Of a stretch of DNA of 57,225 nucleotides, positions 31,691 through 45,600 are shown piece after piece. The notes under the pieces were generated by a model. The model was not told the origin of the DNA. It was given only the letters and a program-made list of their open reading frames with translations, and did no database searches. Each line of letters begins with the position of its first letter. Positions within the stretch are counted from its first letter, which is position 1. Source of the DNA: Phoronis australis (lineage: Eukaryota > Phoronida > Phoronidae); contig NMRA01000792.1 in NCBI GenBank assembly GCA_002633005.1, positions 53,613 through 110,837 of the forward strand, given 5' to 3'. The position numbers were made by a program, and so were the translations under genes.

Positions 31691-34600
31691 AGACACATGA
31701 GTAAGGTGTCAAGTTCCTTAGATCGACTTTAAGTACGCATTAATAAAGCATATAAATGGTTCCAGATGGTCAGTGAAATGGGCCAACCTGAGGGGCCTGC
31801 GCACGTTTGGCACAACGTGTACCACAGTACACGGCCTGAAATTACGTTTTATCTACCTCAGATGATACTTATTGACCGCTCCGTCTATTTTTATATCCCC
31901 TGAAATTTTTACTTGGAACATGCAAAATTTTCAGCTCAAGATGACCGCTTTTTGTAACAGGACAAAACCGTGTAAATTAGGGACTGATATTCGCTACTGT
32001 GTAGGCTTTAAAGAATAATATTCGTCCCCAAAANCCCCTGTGACAGACGGTGTAGAACCAACCGTGTGCTCTCAAAAATTGTTACTTAGGCGGGCATCAG
32101 TTCTCCACGAAGTTTGGCTTCGAAGTGCGTGCAACTAACGAAAAAAGAATGGTGACTGAGAACGCCAATGTACGTTAAGGTGATGTGAGAAATCATCTGA
32201 TGGATATAGTCTAACAAAGGGGCGGGCTCTATGCACTTATTCACCCAATCAAGAAACACGAAAAAGTTTGAATGACGTCACAAAATCTTGATGTAGACCC
32301 TTACCATTATGGAATTTAAGTTTGTCAAAATGTTGGTGTCACGTCTGAAAAGTCGGAATTCTGAGTTACATGCATATCGTGGTTTTGTGTAAAATAAATT
32401 AGTTTTTGTTAGTTGGGTTAAAAGAAACCTGATCAACTGTACTGACATTTAGCACAGAGATAGATGGCGGGATGTGCCGGACCGGCAACAGTCGGTATTC
32501 GGACAGATTTGGTTACCGTAGCACCCCTTGTTGGTCATTTTAGTTTTTGACAAGACAGGTTGATTATCTCAAAAAACGCTTGGCACGTCTGCATGGCACA
32601 AAGATAACTAGACGGCGGATACGGATGCGGTTTTCGTTTTGATTCGACCACCCTGTTGGCTGCTTAGTTTTCGACACATTCGAGCAGACAGCTAGTTCGT
32701 GACCATAACAGATCATCATGTCTGTCTTAAAGGCAATTTGTTTACAAGTGTTGCTACCTCTGTAGGAAGTTTGAAATAGTGAGCACCCCTAGCATCTGCA
32801 ATGCCCACGAAGGGCGCATATCAACATTCTTGTTCATTAATAGCTATTCACTAGAAAGCATGTGTGACTTTTTATTCCTTGCCTGGGAGGAAGCTGGTGT
32901 TGTGTCTGCTAGACCGTTCTCGGCTCACGAAACACGAAAATGTCTGAAGAGAATAAAATCTAACATGTACATTACCATGTATAAATGAAGCATAATTTAA
33001 AAAAGTAATGTGTGTGGTTGTATTTTATAGTTCAACCTAATTAAAAATGATGGGAGGTGGGTTGGAGACGTAAAAGAACATTATGGGCGGTGGGTAAAAA
33101 AATGAAAAAGTCTCCGACCTCCCATACGTTTTTTACTGGAACAGCCTTTACCGAATCGACCAAAAGCCATGCTAAACCTGATATATTATGGTATATTATG
33201 GAAGTCGCCATACCATCTCTACGCGTAGTAAAATTCACCCGATGAATTTAAAGAACTTCGTCACAAGCATTACACACTTTTCACGCGAGCCAGTGCGAAT
33301 TTTTTGTCACTAAAGACGCCAGTTGGTTGTAATGATGGAGATTCATTGTCTAGAGACACGTTCAAACAAAAAGTCTAGAGACGACAATTCATCCTTTGCC
33401 GTGACAGCTGAACCATCGTTATTGCTTAGTTTACGAGTGCACCGATAAACTCTGACCGAGACCAAAAATGCATATGCGCTACCTGCTAAGTGTTGCCAAA
33501 GCTACATGTACAGTGCACATGTAGTTAGCAGTAGAGGCGGTATACGTACACAAAACGTACGTAGATGAAGTAATGTCCCACGAGATTTTATTATTCCACG
33601 TGTCGCCATCGACTGAGACAGTAGGTCGATATCGATACGCGGCATAACTTATGTCGAGTGGGATATTACTTCATGTATGCCTTTCTAGGTACGTTTTGTA
33701 TTTATGGTATACACTCTGAATTCTTAACTTTCTTTTAATTTTTGCGAGACTGTTCTTTAATTTTTTCGAGACTGTTCACGTGGCGGATCACATCCGGTCC
33801 TTTCTGTATGTGCTCGTGGGTTATGTTACAAGTTTTCTCTAGTCAAAGAAACAGTTTTAAATGTAACAATTTGTTATCTGAAAAGAGATAATAAAGATGA
33901 AAACATCGGTAAATTTGCATTGAACTTGTAACATTTCCTGAATTCGGCGCCTGAGCTGCAGATGATATAATATTTAGCAAGTAAACTGAGACAAATTTTT
34001 ACCAGATGTTATGTTTGGGACCTGACTGCATGTTGAGTGTTATTTAAACTGCTGCAATTTTATTTTGCGAAAGTTTGATAATTGAACCGGCTAACGACGT
34101 CGAGTCAACCTTGAACTACCTTTTGAATTTTCCAGAGGGCAATGTTCAGATGTTGGACAATGCAATATGGAAATTGCCGTATTGCACTCGATTTATTCAA
34201 CGCGTACTGGATAAAAGATCATATACTATGAAGAATACCATGTATAAGCAAAGATTTTATTACACATGAAACTCTACACGTGGGTGACAATCTGCCCCTG
34301 ATGAAAAAGGACGGTACATACGCTGACAACAACCCTAGAGAGCTGAATTCAGACTTACAGTACTTAACATTCACCACAAAAGTTTTGCAATAAAATTGTG
34401 CTTTGTAAGTACATTTGTGAGTTGTAAAAATTGTTGCAGTTCGTGGTATGAGATTTTTCTGATGAATGGAAAGGATTGTGCAATTTCTAGTAGTATACTC
34501 TTCGACACTTGCTTGACTCCATGTATAAAAATGAAACGAACTGAGAACAGAGTGTATTTCAAAACAAAACCATTCCATGAACATGTTGTTTTTATTGATT

Positions 34601-35844
34601 TTGATTTTTTTGTTTTCCGTCCGTCCCTCTGCCCGCGCATGTCGATTAATTGTACCTGAAACCCAGTTTCACCAATGAAATTTCAAATCGAATTTGGGAA
34701 TGAAAACTCCCCGGGTGTTTTTGTCCGTAACTGGCCGAAACTCAGATCCTGGTTATAGCTGTGGTATTTTTGCTTTCACGTGCGTTGTTATATCGTTTCT
34801 GTGTTCGCCAATTACAGGAGTAATCACTTGTATGTGGTGTGGAAGTATGAAACAGCATATTATTCACGGCTTTAATAATAATTATTTGTTGAAAGTGATG
34901 GTGTACAACAGACGTGATTAAACGGCATTAAAGAGCATTCGTCGTCAGTATGCAGTTCGCGAAAAAAGGTGTTGCTTTACATAAGGCTACACAGTGATAC
35001 GCATATGAACAGTGAAAAATTGAAAAATGTGCCAACACCAAGAACTAGTCCGTAATATCTATAAGCAAAAAATCCAAAATTCAGCTGGTAACATATTTTA
35101 GATCCCCATGGCAACATCTATATCTAAATATAAGCATAATGTATTGTTAATTGTACATGTAAGTACTAGCTCTTTAAGACACATCAAAACGTCAGAATCT
35201 TAGACCGATACACATTTGTAAGCCAACGCTAGAGGCCGCTGAATCCGGTCCGACTGGTACATGTATCTCCACAGGCCGTATGTTCAGACTTGAAAAAGGA
35301 CATCAGTAGCAACAACAAGCGACCATTTGGATTTTTGATATAATCGGGCTTCATTTCGTCTGCCTTCTTTTCCCATAAATTTTCACCGTGTAGAAAAATT
35401 TTGGCGGAATCGCGAAATCTTGACTTTCAAAAGATGAGAGTTTGACCCTTCCAGGTGAGTCGGACCAGAGCCATGAAATGGTCTCGACATGCTAGTGACT
35501 GACATATTAGTAACAAAGAATCCCTCTTTTGAGCTGTTTCGAACTAAAAAATTATATGTATGAAGCATTCTTTTAAGAAGATTAAGCAATCAAATGAACA
35601 ACCAAAGGAACTTTAGAACAATTAAAAGAACGCTATACAGGGGGGAACAATTCTATTCAAATGATACCGAGAATCTTAGTTTTCAATGAAAGGCCGGATA
35701 TCAACTCAAGTCATAGCAACATAGGTCAAAAAAGTTTGTCATCCCGCCGTGGCCTGACAGCCGATCAAAATGGTAACTTATGCTATTGGTTCTTATTTTA
35801 TGAAACTGAATTTTTTTCTTCCTGACTGATTTTCTATAAGTATG

Positions 35845-35980
35845 GGCGGCGCAGCACACAAAAAGTGAGTGGGGTAGGTATAGCCCGAGCCCCCTTGTGG
35901 TGCACTTCCCATAGACCATGGGGGGCGTAGCACTAGAAAGTGGGGGTATAGCCCCCCACCCCTCTCTGTGGTGCGCCGCC
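35845..35980. mobile_element. GC-rich palindromic mini-element, double copy
   Basis: Ends GGCGGCGCAGCAC and GTGGTGCGCCGCC form a 13-bp inverted repeat with one mismatch. Inside are two related units, each with a TATAGCCC core. Confidence 0.7.
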
Positions 35981-36120
35981 AGTGATTAAGATACCTCTAT
36001 GGTTACGATTGGTGAGCTATAAACAACCCAAAATGTGATTGAACAGAAGACAATCCTCAAAGATCCAAGCAGCGCATATTTTATATTCTTCGACCAATCC
36101 ACTTCCCTCTACCTCTTAGC

Positions 36121-36147
36121 TCAGCAAACCAGTATGTTAAACTCCAG
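36121..36147 (-). CDS. Gene C candidate terminal exon (LEFNILVC, stop)
   Basis: Follows a good acceptor (tttctgttttag) and joins ZZ3 in phase 0 to read CTG GAG TTT AAC ATA CTG GTT TGC TGA. The same exon (first codon TCG) lies after gene D ZZ3. Could be chance within duplicated DNA, but frame, acceptor and motif agree. Confidence 0.55.
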   Translation of the reverse strand: MEFNILVC

Positions 36148-39100
36148 CTAAAACAGAAAATGTCAGTTTAGAGAGGATTACTTGAGTATAGACTTGGTGA
36201 CCTTCATTCATCTTCAAACCGGCGGTGAAAATGAATCTTGAGAGCCACGGAGTAGTGCGGGCAAAGGACAGGCAATTTATGCTTGTTTTCCTAACACAGA
36301 CGCCCTGAAGAAGAAACTTTGCTAGAGACCACGTCTGGTTGAATTCATGAATTCCCACGTCTCGCGGAACAACCTGTTTATCCTATTTTAATCGGACAAC
36401 TTCAAAGTTGTCTGTTAATGAAGTTGGGCAAGTTTTGTAATCGGAATTTAGCATGAACAAAAGGTTAAATGCCGATATCTAGGCATTATTTTATGAGCAG
36501 GATTTCTAGGCATTATCTTATGAGCAAGATTTCTAATCATGACTCTGCCAGTCATTCTCACTAACTGCAACTGCAGTCTCTCACACAACTTGAGACATGA
36601 CACGTCAACTACCGCCACCTAGGTTTTACCGAAGCAGTTATTTTCAAGCAGAAGGTCAGACTTGACTCCAATATACATTAGGTCATTGTTTGTCTCATCA
36701 TCGCACGGTATGTTCATGTTGACAACCTGTTAAATTTGAAAAGCACATTACTAGGGAAGCACGCACCTCATCATCAGTCTGCGGAAACTGGAGGCATTTG
36801 AACTGGTGTTGTTTGTGAACACCATTCGTGCGGCACTGGTAACACAGATTGTAGCCGATGCACTGTAGGCACTCAAACCGGATTCCACAGATTGCGGCGT
36901 TACAAAATCCACACGTGAATCCATGGTGATAAATCCAGTACTCTTTGGGAACTAAAACGAAAAGCGGCAGCGTAGCGAAAGGAATGTGTTCCATACATGC
37001 GTGACAGACCTGAAGCCGCGTTACTCTCACTGAGCAAGACGTAATACCTAACAAATTTCAACAACAAAACTATACTTTTAACTATCACGAACACTACACA
37101 TCTTCTGAAAATATGAATGCTGTAGATTTTGAATTTTGACTTTTCACCAACCTGACGCCAACTGAGTCACATGCCTTTTTATTAACATTGCTATGAATGG
37201 CAGCACAATATAACGGAAAATGTTGATAAACCGTACTGGGTTACTGATGTTAAGAAATTGCTATTTCAGTTTGGTTTTGGAGAAGCATGGTGCAGTCAGG
37301 GTGTAGGGCCCGAGACAAGCTTAATATCAATTTTTGAACAGAGATGCAAAGATATTGATCAGCAAAATTGGCAAGAAATTTTGAACAATTCGATTTTTCA
37401 TTTAAAGGAAACACACTTTAGCAAAGGGCTAATATACAGCATGGTCATCTACAGGTCTTCATTCACTCCCTTGCACACATTCACAAATAAGACGGAGCTC
37501 GAAGGAATAGGAGACACCTTTGTGCAAAGCTCGAATGTCAGCCAGTGAAGCCAGCAAAAACCCAGGTCTATAATGCGGGAGTACGGAGCTCCAACCACCG
37601 AGCCAAACTGTCTCCTCTAAGCTGGAAACTTACAGAGCTTTTAAGTTAATCATATGTTTTGAAAATTGTTTAGATGTAATTGGACAATGTAAATGTTAGA
37701 TCTGATATGGTAAGATTAAGATGTTCAGCCCACTTGAAACTTGACAGACCAGAAAGATTACTTCCTCGCTATGTTAGATCTTGTGTGAGTCAGAATATCA
37801 TTTTGTTACTGACATTTTTTCTACGCTGATCTTAGGAAACGAAATTTGCCTGCATGGACCTACAACAATCCCTGGCCAATGTTACAAACTTCAACAGACT
37901 TATGACTATGGAGGAAAAAGGGTCTTATATGGTAACATGTAAATGTGCTCATTTCGCATTTAAGCGAAGACGTGTTTGACACTTACCTTTATTGTATTTG
38001 ATGATTTGATTGTAACAAGGACGGAGCCCTAGTTATTGAATATATACATGTACATACCTACATGTACATATACCTACATGTACATACATACATACATGTA
38101 CACACATACATACATACATACATACATACATACATACATACATAATATGTATAAAGTCATAAGTTATACAACGGTGGAGCGTCAGTATAAATGGCCGCAC
38201 ACTGTTTATACTGTACATGTATGTATAGCAAAATTGTACGATGCGGTTGACTTGTTACCATCGAGGTCTGCAACGAGAGACGTCTGACATGACACCAGGT
38301 TTTTGGATACTGAAAAAAAGTCTCACATTTAGTTTGTTGTAAAATGCAACAATGATGATTTTATAATTCTGCATATTTGCTAAATGTTCCATGAAGAAGT
38401 TTTGGATGCTTCCACTTCGCATGACGTCAATAAATTTTTACCATGTAATTGTTAGTACAGCACAGTGTTGAAATAATTGACGAAAAAAGTGTGAGCGACT
38501 GGCAATTTCGGGTATAAGTTTAATTTATTGAAACAAATGATATATCAAATTGGGCACCAAATGACATCAATCTGTACAGGTATATTTTAAATTACTTGTG
38601 CATTAGTTAACACTGTACACTGTGCTGTGGACCTCTGCGTTGAAACTAAACATACATACTGGACCATAATATTTGTACAAAGAACATGTTTCTGTCATTT
38701 CTATTGCCACGAGTTTCACCAACACTAAGTGTCGATTGTCACCTTTTCCCCATTTGCTACTCAATGATGCTAGGTATCGGTACGCGCCATCAACACTTTT
38801 AAAAACCCTTCACACCATGGTCATTAATGCTTTGATTCGGTTACCAACGATTTTGGTATAGTGTTTAAAAACTCCTTCTTCAATTTGTGCACTTTTAATC
38901 AAGAAATCATCCCAAAAACATAAAAATTTAAACTTTTGTGTGACGTCATCAGTGGCCCGGTCTCCGCCACTTTGTTGCTCTACACCAAATGCTCGCCGAA
39001 GTGGCCTCGAAAACTGAGTTCGACTGAGTATTATGAAAATTTACATGTGCAGTGGACGGAAAATGCAGTAGCAACATTCGGACAGACTATATTTCAGTTT

Positions 39101-42100
39101 TTGCGTTTCCACAAGTGGCACGGTCTAAATCCTCACAAAGTGTAAAAATGCATTGCAGGAACGTTTTAAAAAATTGGAACACGGCTGAAGTTTCCTCACA
39201 AAACCTGTGTAGGCTAGTTATGACATTCGAGACTGCAAGTTGATGATTGACAAATATGTATGACAGAAATGTCAGACCCCGTGTTGTTTGTAAAAAGATT
39301 GTTGTGTAACGATTAAGTAGAAATGAATTAAAATCACGAGTTGATAGCATCTGGTGCCCAATTAAAGATTGTGAGGTCATGTGCTTTGCTTGCAATGCGT
39401 GGCAATCATGATCTCGCAGCATAAACTGGCAGTATGAGGAAACCTGCTTTTGATAGGTGAAGTAGGTGAAACCCCTAAAACATAATTTAAAGCGGAACCG
39501 ATACTAACCTTACTTGGGAGGGCGATGCAGCAGAACTCGTGATGCGCGTGATGACCTTGCATCTTACACCGTTCACAAAGGTCAAAGTTAGGACAGTCGG
39601 TGCATTTGTAACGGGCGCCGTGCACAAGACGGGTGCACCCGTCACATGTTATGCCGGGTTGACAAATTGTGCTTCTTATAGGTACTGGAAGCAGAAATGA
39701 CAATCTAACCAGTCATCGAACTATAGCGGCGTGGGCGTAAGATTATCCTGGGGACAAAAAAGTGGAACTTCTGCAGGCGAACATTATCTAACCGGCAGGC
39801 CGCGTGAGGGCTTTACCATTGGTAGATACAGTGCAAGTATGCGGAGTAGAAAATTGGTCGTGACCAGGATGAATTTTATCTTCTCACTTAGGATTTTTCA
39901 CCACTTGGTTTTTGTCTCGAGATGTGTCGGTATGGCCTTGGATGTCCCTGCAAAGGTATTTTGCTGGTCTAGATTTTGGATGCAGTCAACATGTATAGAA
40001 GAACAAATCTTTATGTGATTGAAATGCCGAGAGTTGGGGCTCATCGGTAAAATGCCGAGCCTGAATTGGTAAGGGAATTCTTAAAAGGACTAAAACCTGT
40101 TTCGTTTTTGCAATTTCAACCAATCGTTTTGTCGCGTACTAAGTGCATCACTGGCGTGTCACGGCTTGAGTAACAAAAGCAGGGTTAACAAAAAACACTT
40201 ACTCACTCTGTGACAAAAATGATGTTAAGGTTCTTCGTTGGCGGTCTTTCCACAATTGTCGTGTAACTACTCTTACAGCGTATGCCACGCTTGTTACTAA
40301 ACATTCTTTTTTCAAAGAGAGTTGGCTGGGGAAAGTTAATAGGCACAGTTGGAACCTTAAAACGAGTGTATCCTTTGTGCGTTAAACTTTCTTGTAGGTT
40401 TTTGTCAAATGTAATTATTTTTAAATAGTTATGATCAAAACCTCATGCAGCAAAGTCATAATTGTTTTAGTTCAGCCGTGGGGAGGAGCTCCAGCATGGT
40501 TTTGGTGCTCATAAAATGTTGTTGTTCCGGCACGTTAGAGTTCATAATTACATTTCATAACACGTTGCAGGTCACAACAGAAAACGCATTACCACCAAGA
40601 CCCTACAGCTAGGATTTCCCTATGAATAAAACTTCAACTAGAAGTGGCTCACACGATGAAGGAACAATTAGCTCCCTTTCCGGTAAGCCCAAGTCCCACT
40701 TCTTTGAAAGAACAATGGTTTAGATCCGTTTTTTAGCAGAAACTCTTGCTTTAGTTTCAAAGCTTAAGGGGAGATTGTTGACTGAGAGATCTTTTGTCAA
40801 TAAATACTGACAAGGCTTTGGTGTAGAAATGGTAAGAATTTGTGAATGAATGAAGAAACGGCAGAGATTTGAAAACAGCTTTTCTCAACTTGCGCCCCCA
40901 CAAGTCTTCTTCTTAAACGAAAAATAATACAATTTCTTCTTTGTCGCTCACTATTCGCTGCCTGGCCGATCACACAGAGAGTTAACGAAACTGGAACGAA
41001 ACAAAACATAATTTTAATCAGTCTTTAGTAAATCTAGCCAATAGGAGAACCATAAATTAATCACAAAAACAAAGCCACGGCAACCGAGGTGTTCAGTACT
41101 AGAAAAAGGAACTGGATGACCAAAAACATGTAGTGAGAAAATTTCGCCAACGGGGGTAATGGTCAATTAGGGCCCGCCAAATTGCAGTCGTCTCTGCTGA
41201 CATATCAATAATTAAATCAAAAGATGGCTTTGTATTACGCTTAATCTTTAGAGGCCTAAAAGGTGACTACTGGTAAATATGTCAGGAGTTCCACAATCAG
41301 CGGTGACGTCATGTGGTGCGGAACGCTAAACGATTCTAAAAAGCATTGTCTGTCACGTGCCACTTTAGTCACCAGAAGTCAGTGAGATTCTGATACGTAT
41401 GATTGCTCTCATATTCTGAAAGTTAAAAAGATAAGCGATTTAATTATTTAGTCGTTTCTTGAAATTTGACTTCGACCATCGAATGGATTCATTAATCATT
41501 GGGATTTGCAAAAGAAACCGCTAGCAGCCAATGTTGTCCATAGAGGGCACTGGCGGCTAATAAGGGAAATAGCAACACTAGCTTGAAAGAAACCTACCTT
41601 ACGTTGAAAGAAGAAGCATGCGAATGCGTGTTCTCTGTGGATCTTCTGACGTTTGCAACGTTCGCACAAATCATAGTCCGGGCATTGTAGGCACGTGTAG
41701 CGTCTACCAATAATAGAGCCGCTACAGTTATTACACGAAACGTCGTTGTGTAAGACCCCCGCTGGCTTTGCGTCACTTTCATCCGCTGGGGAATAAAATG
41801 CTGGTTAGGCCAAAAAATATCATGATCGTTTCTGGTTAAAAGTTGAAATGAGTTAATCTGGAAAAATAATCAGCGTTCGAAATGCACGCTGGCCTGGTGG
41901 CCCGGGGTGCGGCCAGGCCATTAACTTTGAACATATAGGCCCTGTGTGGATGTGGTCTAATATTTAATTAATTCAAAAAAGGTCTATTAAACTAATTTTG
42001 TTTGCTTCTCATCTCTTGAACGTCAACGAGTTTGAACCTTGAGGGTAATAAATCCGGGATAGCCCTATTCACTTTGTTAACTCATAACCCTGGAATGCCA

Positions 42101-42570
42101 ATTACTCCCGCGCGCATTTGGGTACCCGAGACTAGCCGCGGCTGTTTGCACTACTCGACTGTGAGTTTTAATCGATATTGTAGTAACCAAATGAAGCCCA
42201 ATTTCACGACTTCATTTTCATTTTGTTATAATTGTTTTGCTTTACTAGATACGGTTCCACACAATCAGCGGTTTCTCGGCAAAATTAGTCAACAAGCACG
42301 ACGTTTTCACTGGCCATTCTTTATAAGCACCGACCTGCCGCCCTGTCAGTGGAAGCCGGAAGTAGTTTGGCCTCTGATATCATTTTAGCTCCAGTCGCAG
42401 AACCTATGATAGTAGACTACATGCCAGGATTTTTTCAACACGACATTTTGGATGTTAAAATCATGTTACAATATTTTACAGAAAGATAGTTGATCTAAAT
42501 GAAAAGTTCAGGCCTCAAAAACAGGTGTGTTAACATAACTTTAAAAAAACATTACTCATAGATAAGTGAA

Positions 42571-42618
<48 letters not shown>

Positions 42619-45600
42619 TGAGTGAGTGCGTGCGAGCGCGTGTGCATGTATTATTACTGTTTTCAATATTTTCTATAATTCATTTCTGCAATATTTACCT
42701 CCCAATTGCCGTTTTCTTGTTCCTTCCATTTCTGAGAAGTCGGCCTACTGTTATCTGTAGCATTTAAACATACCCGCAAAATAAAGTTTTAAAGAATGAA
42801 AAGAGCCCAATCCAGTCCTCATGCTGCTGACGACGTACAGTGCATTTGCCAATTGCTCCGCTCTTGTTGACCCACTTTTTAATTTTTCCCGCCATCCATC
42901 CCGCCACACCATCTACATGTCACGCTTTTTGACTAACGGCCAAATTGACATATTATCATATACTATGGTAATTTCCCACGCAACATAGTTATATTTTCCC
43001 TCTGGATTAAGGAGTAAAAAGAGATGTTACATGGTTTTTTGCGCACTTGCAATTTCCCATTGAATTACAAACAACAACAACAAAAAAAACGCTGTCTGGC
43101 ATTTTGTATGTTACATCCCCCGTTCGACGAAAAACGTTGTCGGCACGTCTTTGTGTTGCAGCGAATCGGTACTTCTTTATGTGTTGCAGCGAACATTTTA
43201 CCCTCCTTTTTGGCTTCGGCCCAGATCTCTCGCTTTTTATCCAAATTCCGCTTTTCAACATTACGGCGTTTTCCCCGTTGCTCCCAGCTTGTTCGATTCT
43301 GTAGCCCAACAACAAGTTGTGAAGTTTACCCCTATAGCCAACATCTTACACGACTGATTAACTCCATTCTGGAATTTATGGTTGGATGGCCAGCTCTCTT
43401 TTGGTCGATAATTGATCTAATCTCCAATAAATCGTATTTACCCTAACTGGCCTGTGCTGTAAAAATGAAAGTTAAGTTATAACATATTTGAACATAAACC
43501 AATAGCATTTCTGAAATCTTGGTCCAACTGCAACCGAAGTTGCGACAATCTATTCTTTCCGAATACATCAATTCACTCTGAGTTTGACTGTGTTCACACG
43601 TGGTCTGTAATAAGCCAGGTAGATAATTGACCTGCTTGTTGTCATAACAGACAAAAGAGTGCGCTTGGCAGTTAACAAAGAAGTTGCATGTAAATGTTAT
43701 CACACCCTCAGAATCCCCTTCTGGTAAAGCCACTGAACGGGAAAACGCTGTCACGTTCAGAAGTTCTGCTCCTTCATTCTTGAATGTTGACCGTGACGAC
43801 TATGCAAGAGGTGTTCAAAATAATTTTACAGTCTCTTTTTGTCAACATTTTAATTTCTAGGGTTCACTTTCTTTGGCAACATAGCAATCGTAACAATGTG
43901 TTCCAATGTCTCTTGTTTACGGTAACTTACATTATACATGTATGTATCAAGATCACTAAATTTTACTTTCTGAGAAAAAGAGTTTATTTCTAAACTATTA
44001 TGGAAAGTCCTGCACTGCAAGCAACGTGATGGGCTATTCACAGTACATTTCAAACCTGTGTGATGAATGTTTGCCCTAATTTTTATGTATCAGAAAACCT
44101 TTCTCTGCAAATTTTGGATAGAGTAATTTATCGCATTCTTCGTAAATGTCACTGCATTCTGAATTTTTACTGAATAATTGTATCAAAAGGCATCAATATG
44201 AATAAGGATGTATAACTTTAGACCAGTGCCTCTCTAAATCATCCACTGACAGCAAGCGTAGGGATCCATATTCTAAAATATTTGTCTTAATATAGGGTAG
44301 AAATTTTTGAATCATTGAAATTATTTCCGTAGTGGCTTAACTAGTCGTTTACATAACATCTCTGTTTCATTTCCTTTTTATGTTACTATTACATACTGTT
44401 ATTTTTCGCATTTTGTTAACCCTCTTGGTTTTTAGAATTAAAAATATTTTAAACCAGTCAAGTATGCGAAATAATGAGTTAAATTAGTTATCTTTTGCTT
44501 CTGATATAATCATCAAGAACTGAAAAAGGGCTTTCTAATGATGTGGCTATTATGAAATTCAGTTGAAAAAACGGAGTGAGTTGCGAAAGGTTTTAATGAC
44601 AATAAATTCCATAGCAAGTACACACACCGGAACAAAGGAATGAAAACAACTCTCACGCATGCGCGGCGCAACCTCAGAGACTGCGAGATCGCCGGGAGTT
44701 GGCATGATTCCAGGGCTAAAGTTAGGGGCTTTTATTTCGTAACCAGACCTTACGTGGTGTTTACGTATACATCCCAGTTACCATGGATCAACTCCTCACC
44801 TAGAGTGAATAGCATAACAAATATTGTTCTCGAGCACATGCGCATTAAGTGAACAGGATAATGAAAAACGTAGCTAAGATGGTAAAAGTAGGGCCAGCAA
44901 CTTGGCAGGGCATTTATTTGCTGAAGTCCGGAGAGCTTAATTACAGCGGTAACGTTTATACCTTTAATGTAGATCTTGAGTTCCTTTCTAGAATGGCTGT
45001 CAAAGGCTTGATCAAGTTGTTCACTATTCTCCAGTACTCTGTACTCGCCATCATCACCTGAAAAAAGTGCGTGAGAGCTCTGAGATCCGTTCGGCATAAA
45101 AGATACTTATCTCAGAGAAATTTGGTTTTACGCCGGCTCGCGCTTTCCAAATAATGATTAGAAGTTCACCCAAGTGATTACGAACACCGCATCACTGACT
45201 ATAAAAATCGCAAACATTTTTCAAGTCTGGTCGTCGGGCCACCCGAGTGGCCACATCTAGTGACCTACTGAATATGTGAAACGATTTCTGTCCCGACCAA
45301 CAGGTACCTTCCTTACAGACGCTACAGTCCACTAAGCCATCACCGGACCGCATACGGTCAAATTCAAAATTCCAAACAGACTTAGTAGTGGGCGTATCTC
45401 GCCCTTAGAACTGTACATCGCGAGCATTTTTAAGTCTGGTCAACACGGGCGTGCGTTCAATAGACGCTAGGACCTACGCTAGGACCTAGCTAAAATCTAG
45501 TCAAGATCACGTGTTTTCATTTAAAATACACGACAACATCTCACGTAATCTCGCGAAGTCTTGCTTTTTAGCGAGGTCCTAGCGTTACTGAACGGGAGGC

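Larger units (their letters stand above)
29573..36120. other. Intergenic region between genes B and C
   Basis: Expected to hold the promoter of gene B just above 29572 and the 3' UTR of gene C just below 36121. No further exons were supported. Repeats inside are listed separately. One ambiguous base (N) lies at 32034. Confidence 0.6.
33760..38330. repeat. Segmental duplication copy 1 (3' half of gene C and flank)
   Basis: Colinear and clearly similar to about 50745-54935: ACTGTTCACGT near 33770 and 50750, the blocks around 34080 and 51080, the ZZ3 exon, and the segment ending near 38330 and 54935. Marks duplication of the 3' part of one gene to make C and D. Confidence 0.85.

Noticed and set aside
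38033-38287. Open frames of repeated Tyr-Met-Cys-Val on - and Tyr-Thr-His on +
   Set aside because: Translation of the ACAT microsatellite.
41591-41603. Second donor (gtaggt, gtatgt, gtaggc or gttagt) five bases after gtaagg at the ends of ZZ1 and ZZ2 exons in genes B and C
   Set aside because: It would leave phase 0, while the next ZZ exon needs phase 1, so the frame would break at once. The gtaagg donor fits in all four exons.
41594-41782. 62-codon - strand frame starting MKVTQSQRGS
   Set aside because: Overlaps the ZZ1 exon of gene C in another frame. The ZZ frame has all zinc ligands and fitting phases.
43007-43446. Long overlapping open frames on both strands (140 codons +, 102 codons -)
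   Set aside because: No family recognised, no splice structure, and mutually overlapping. Likely chance or repeat-derived.
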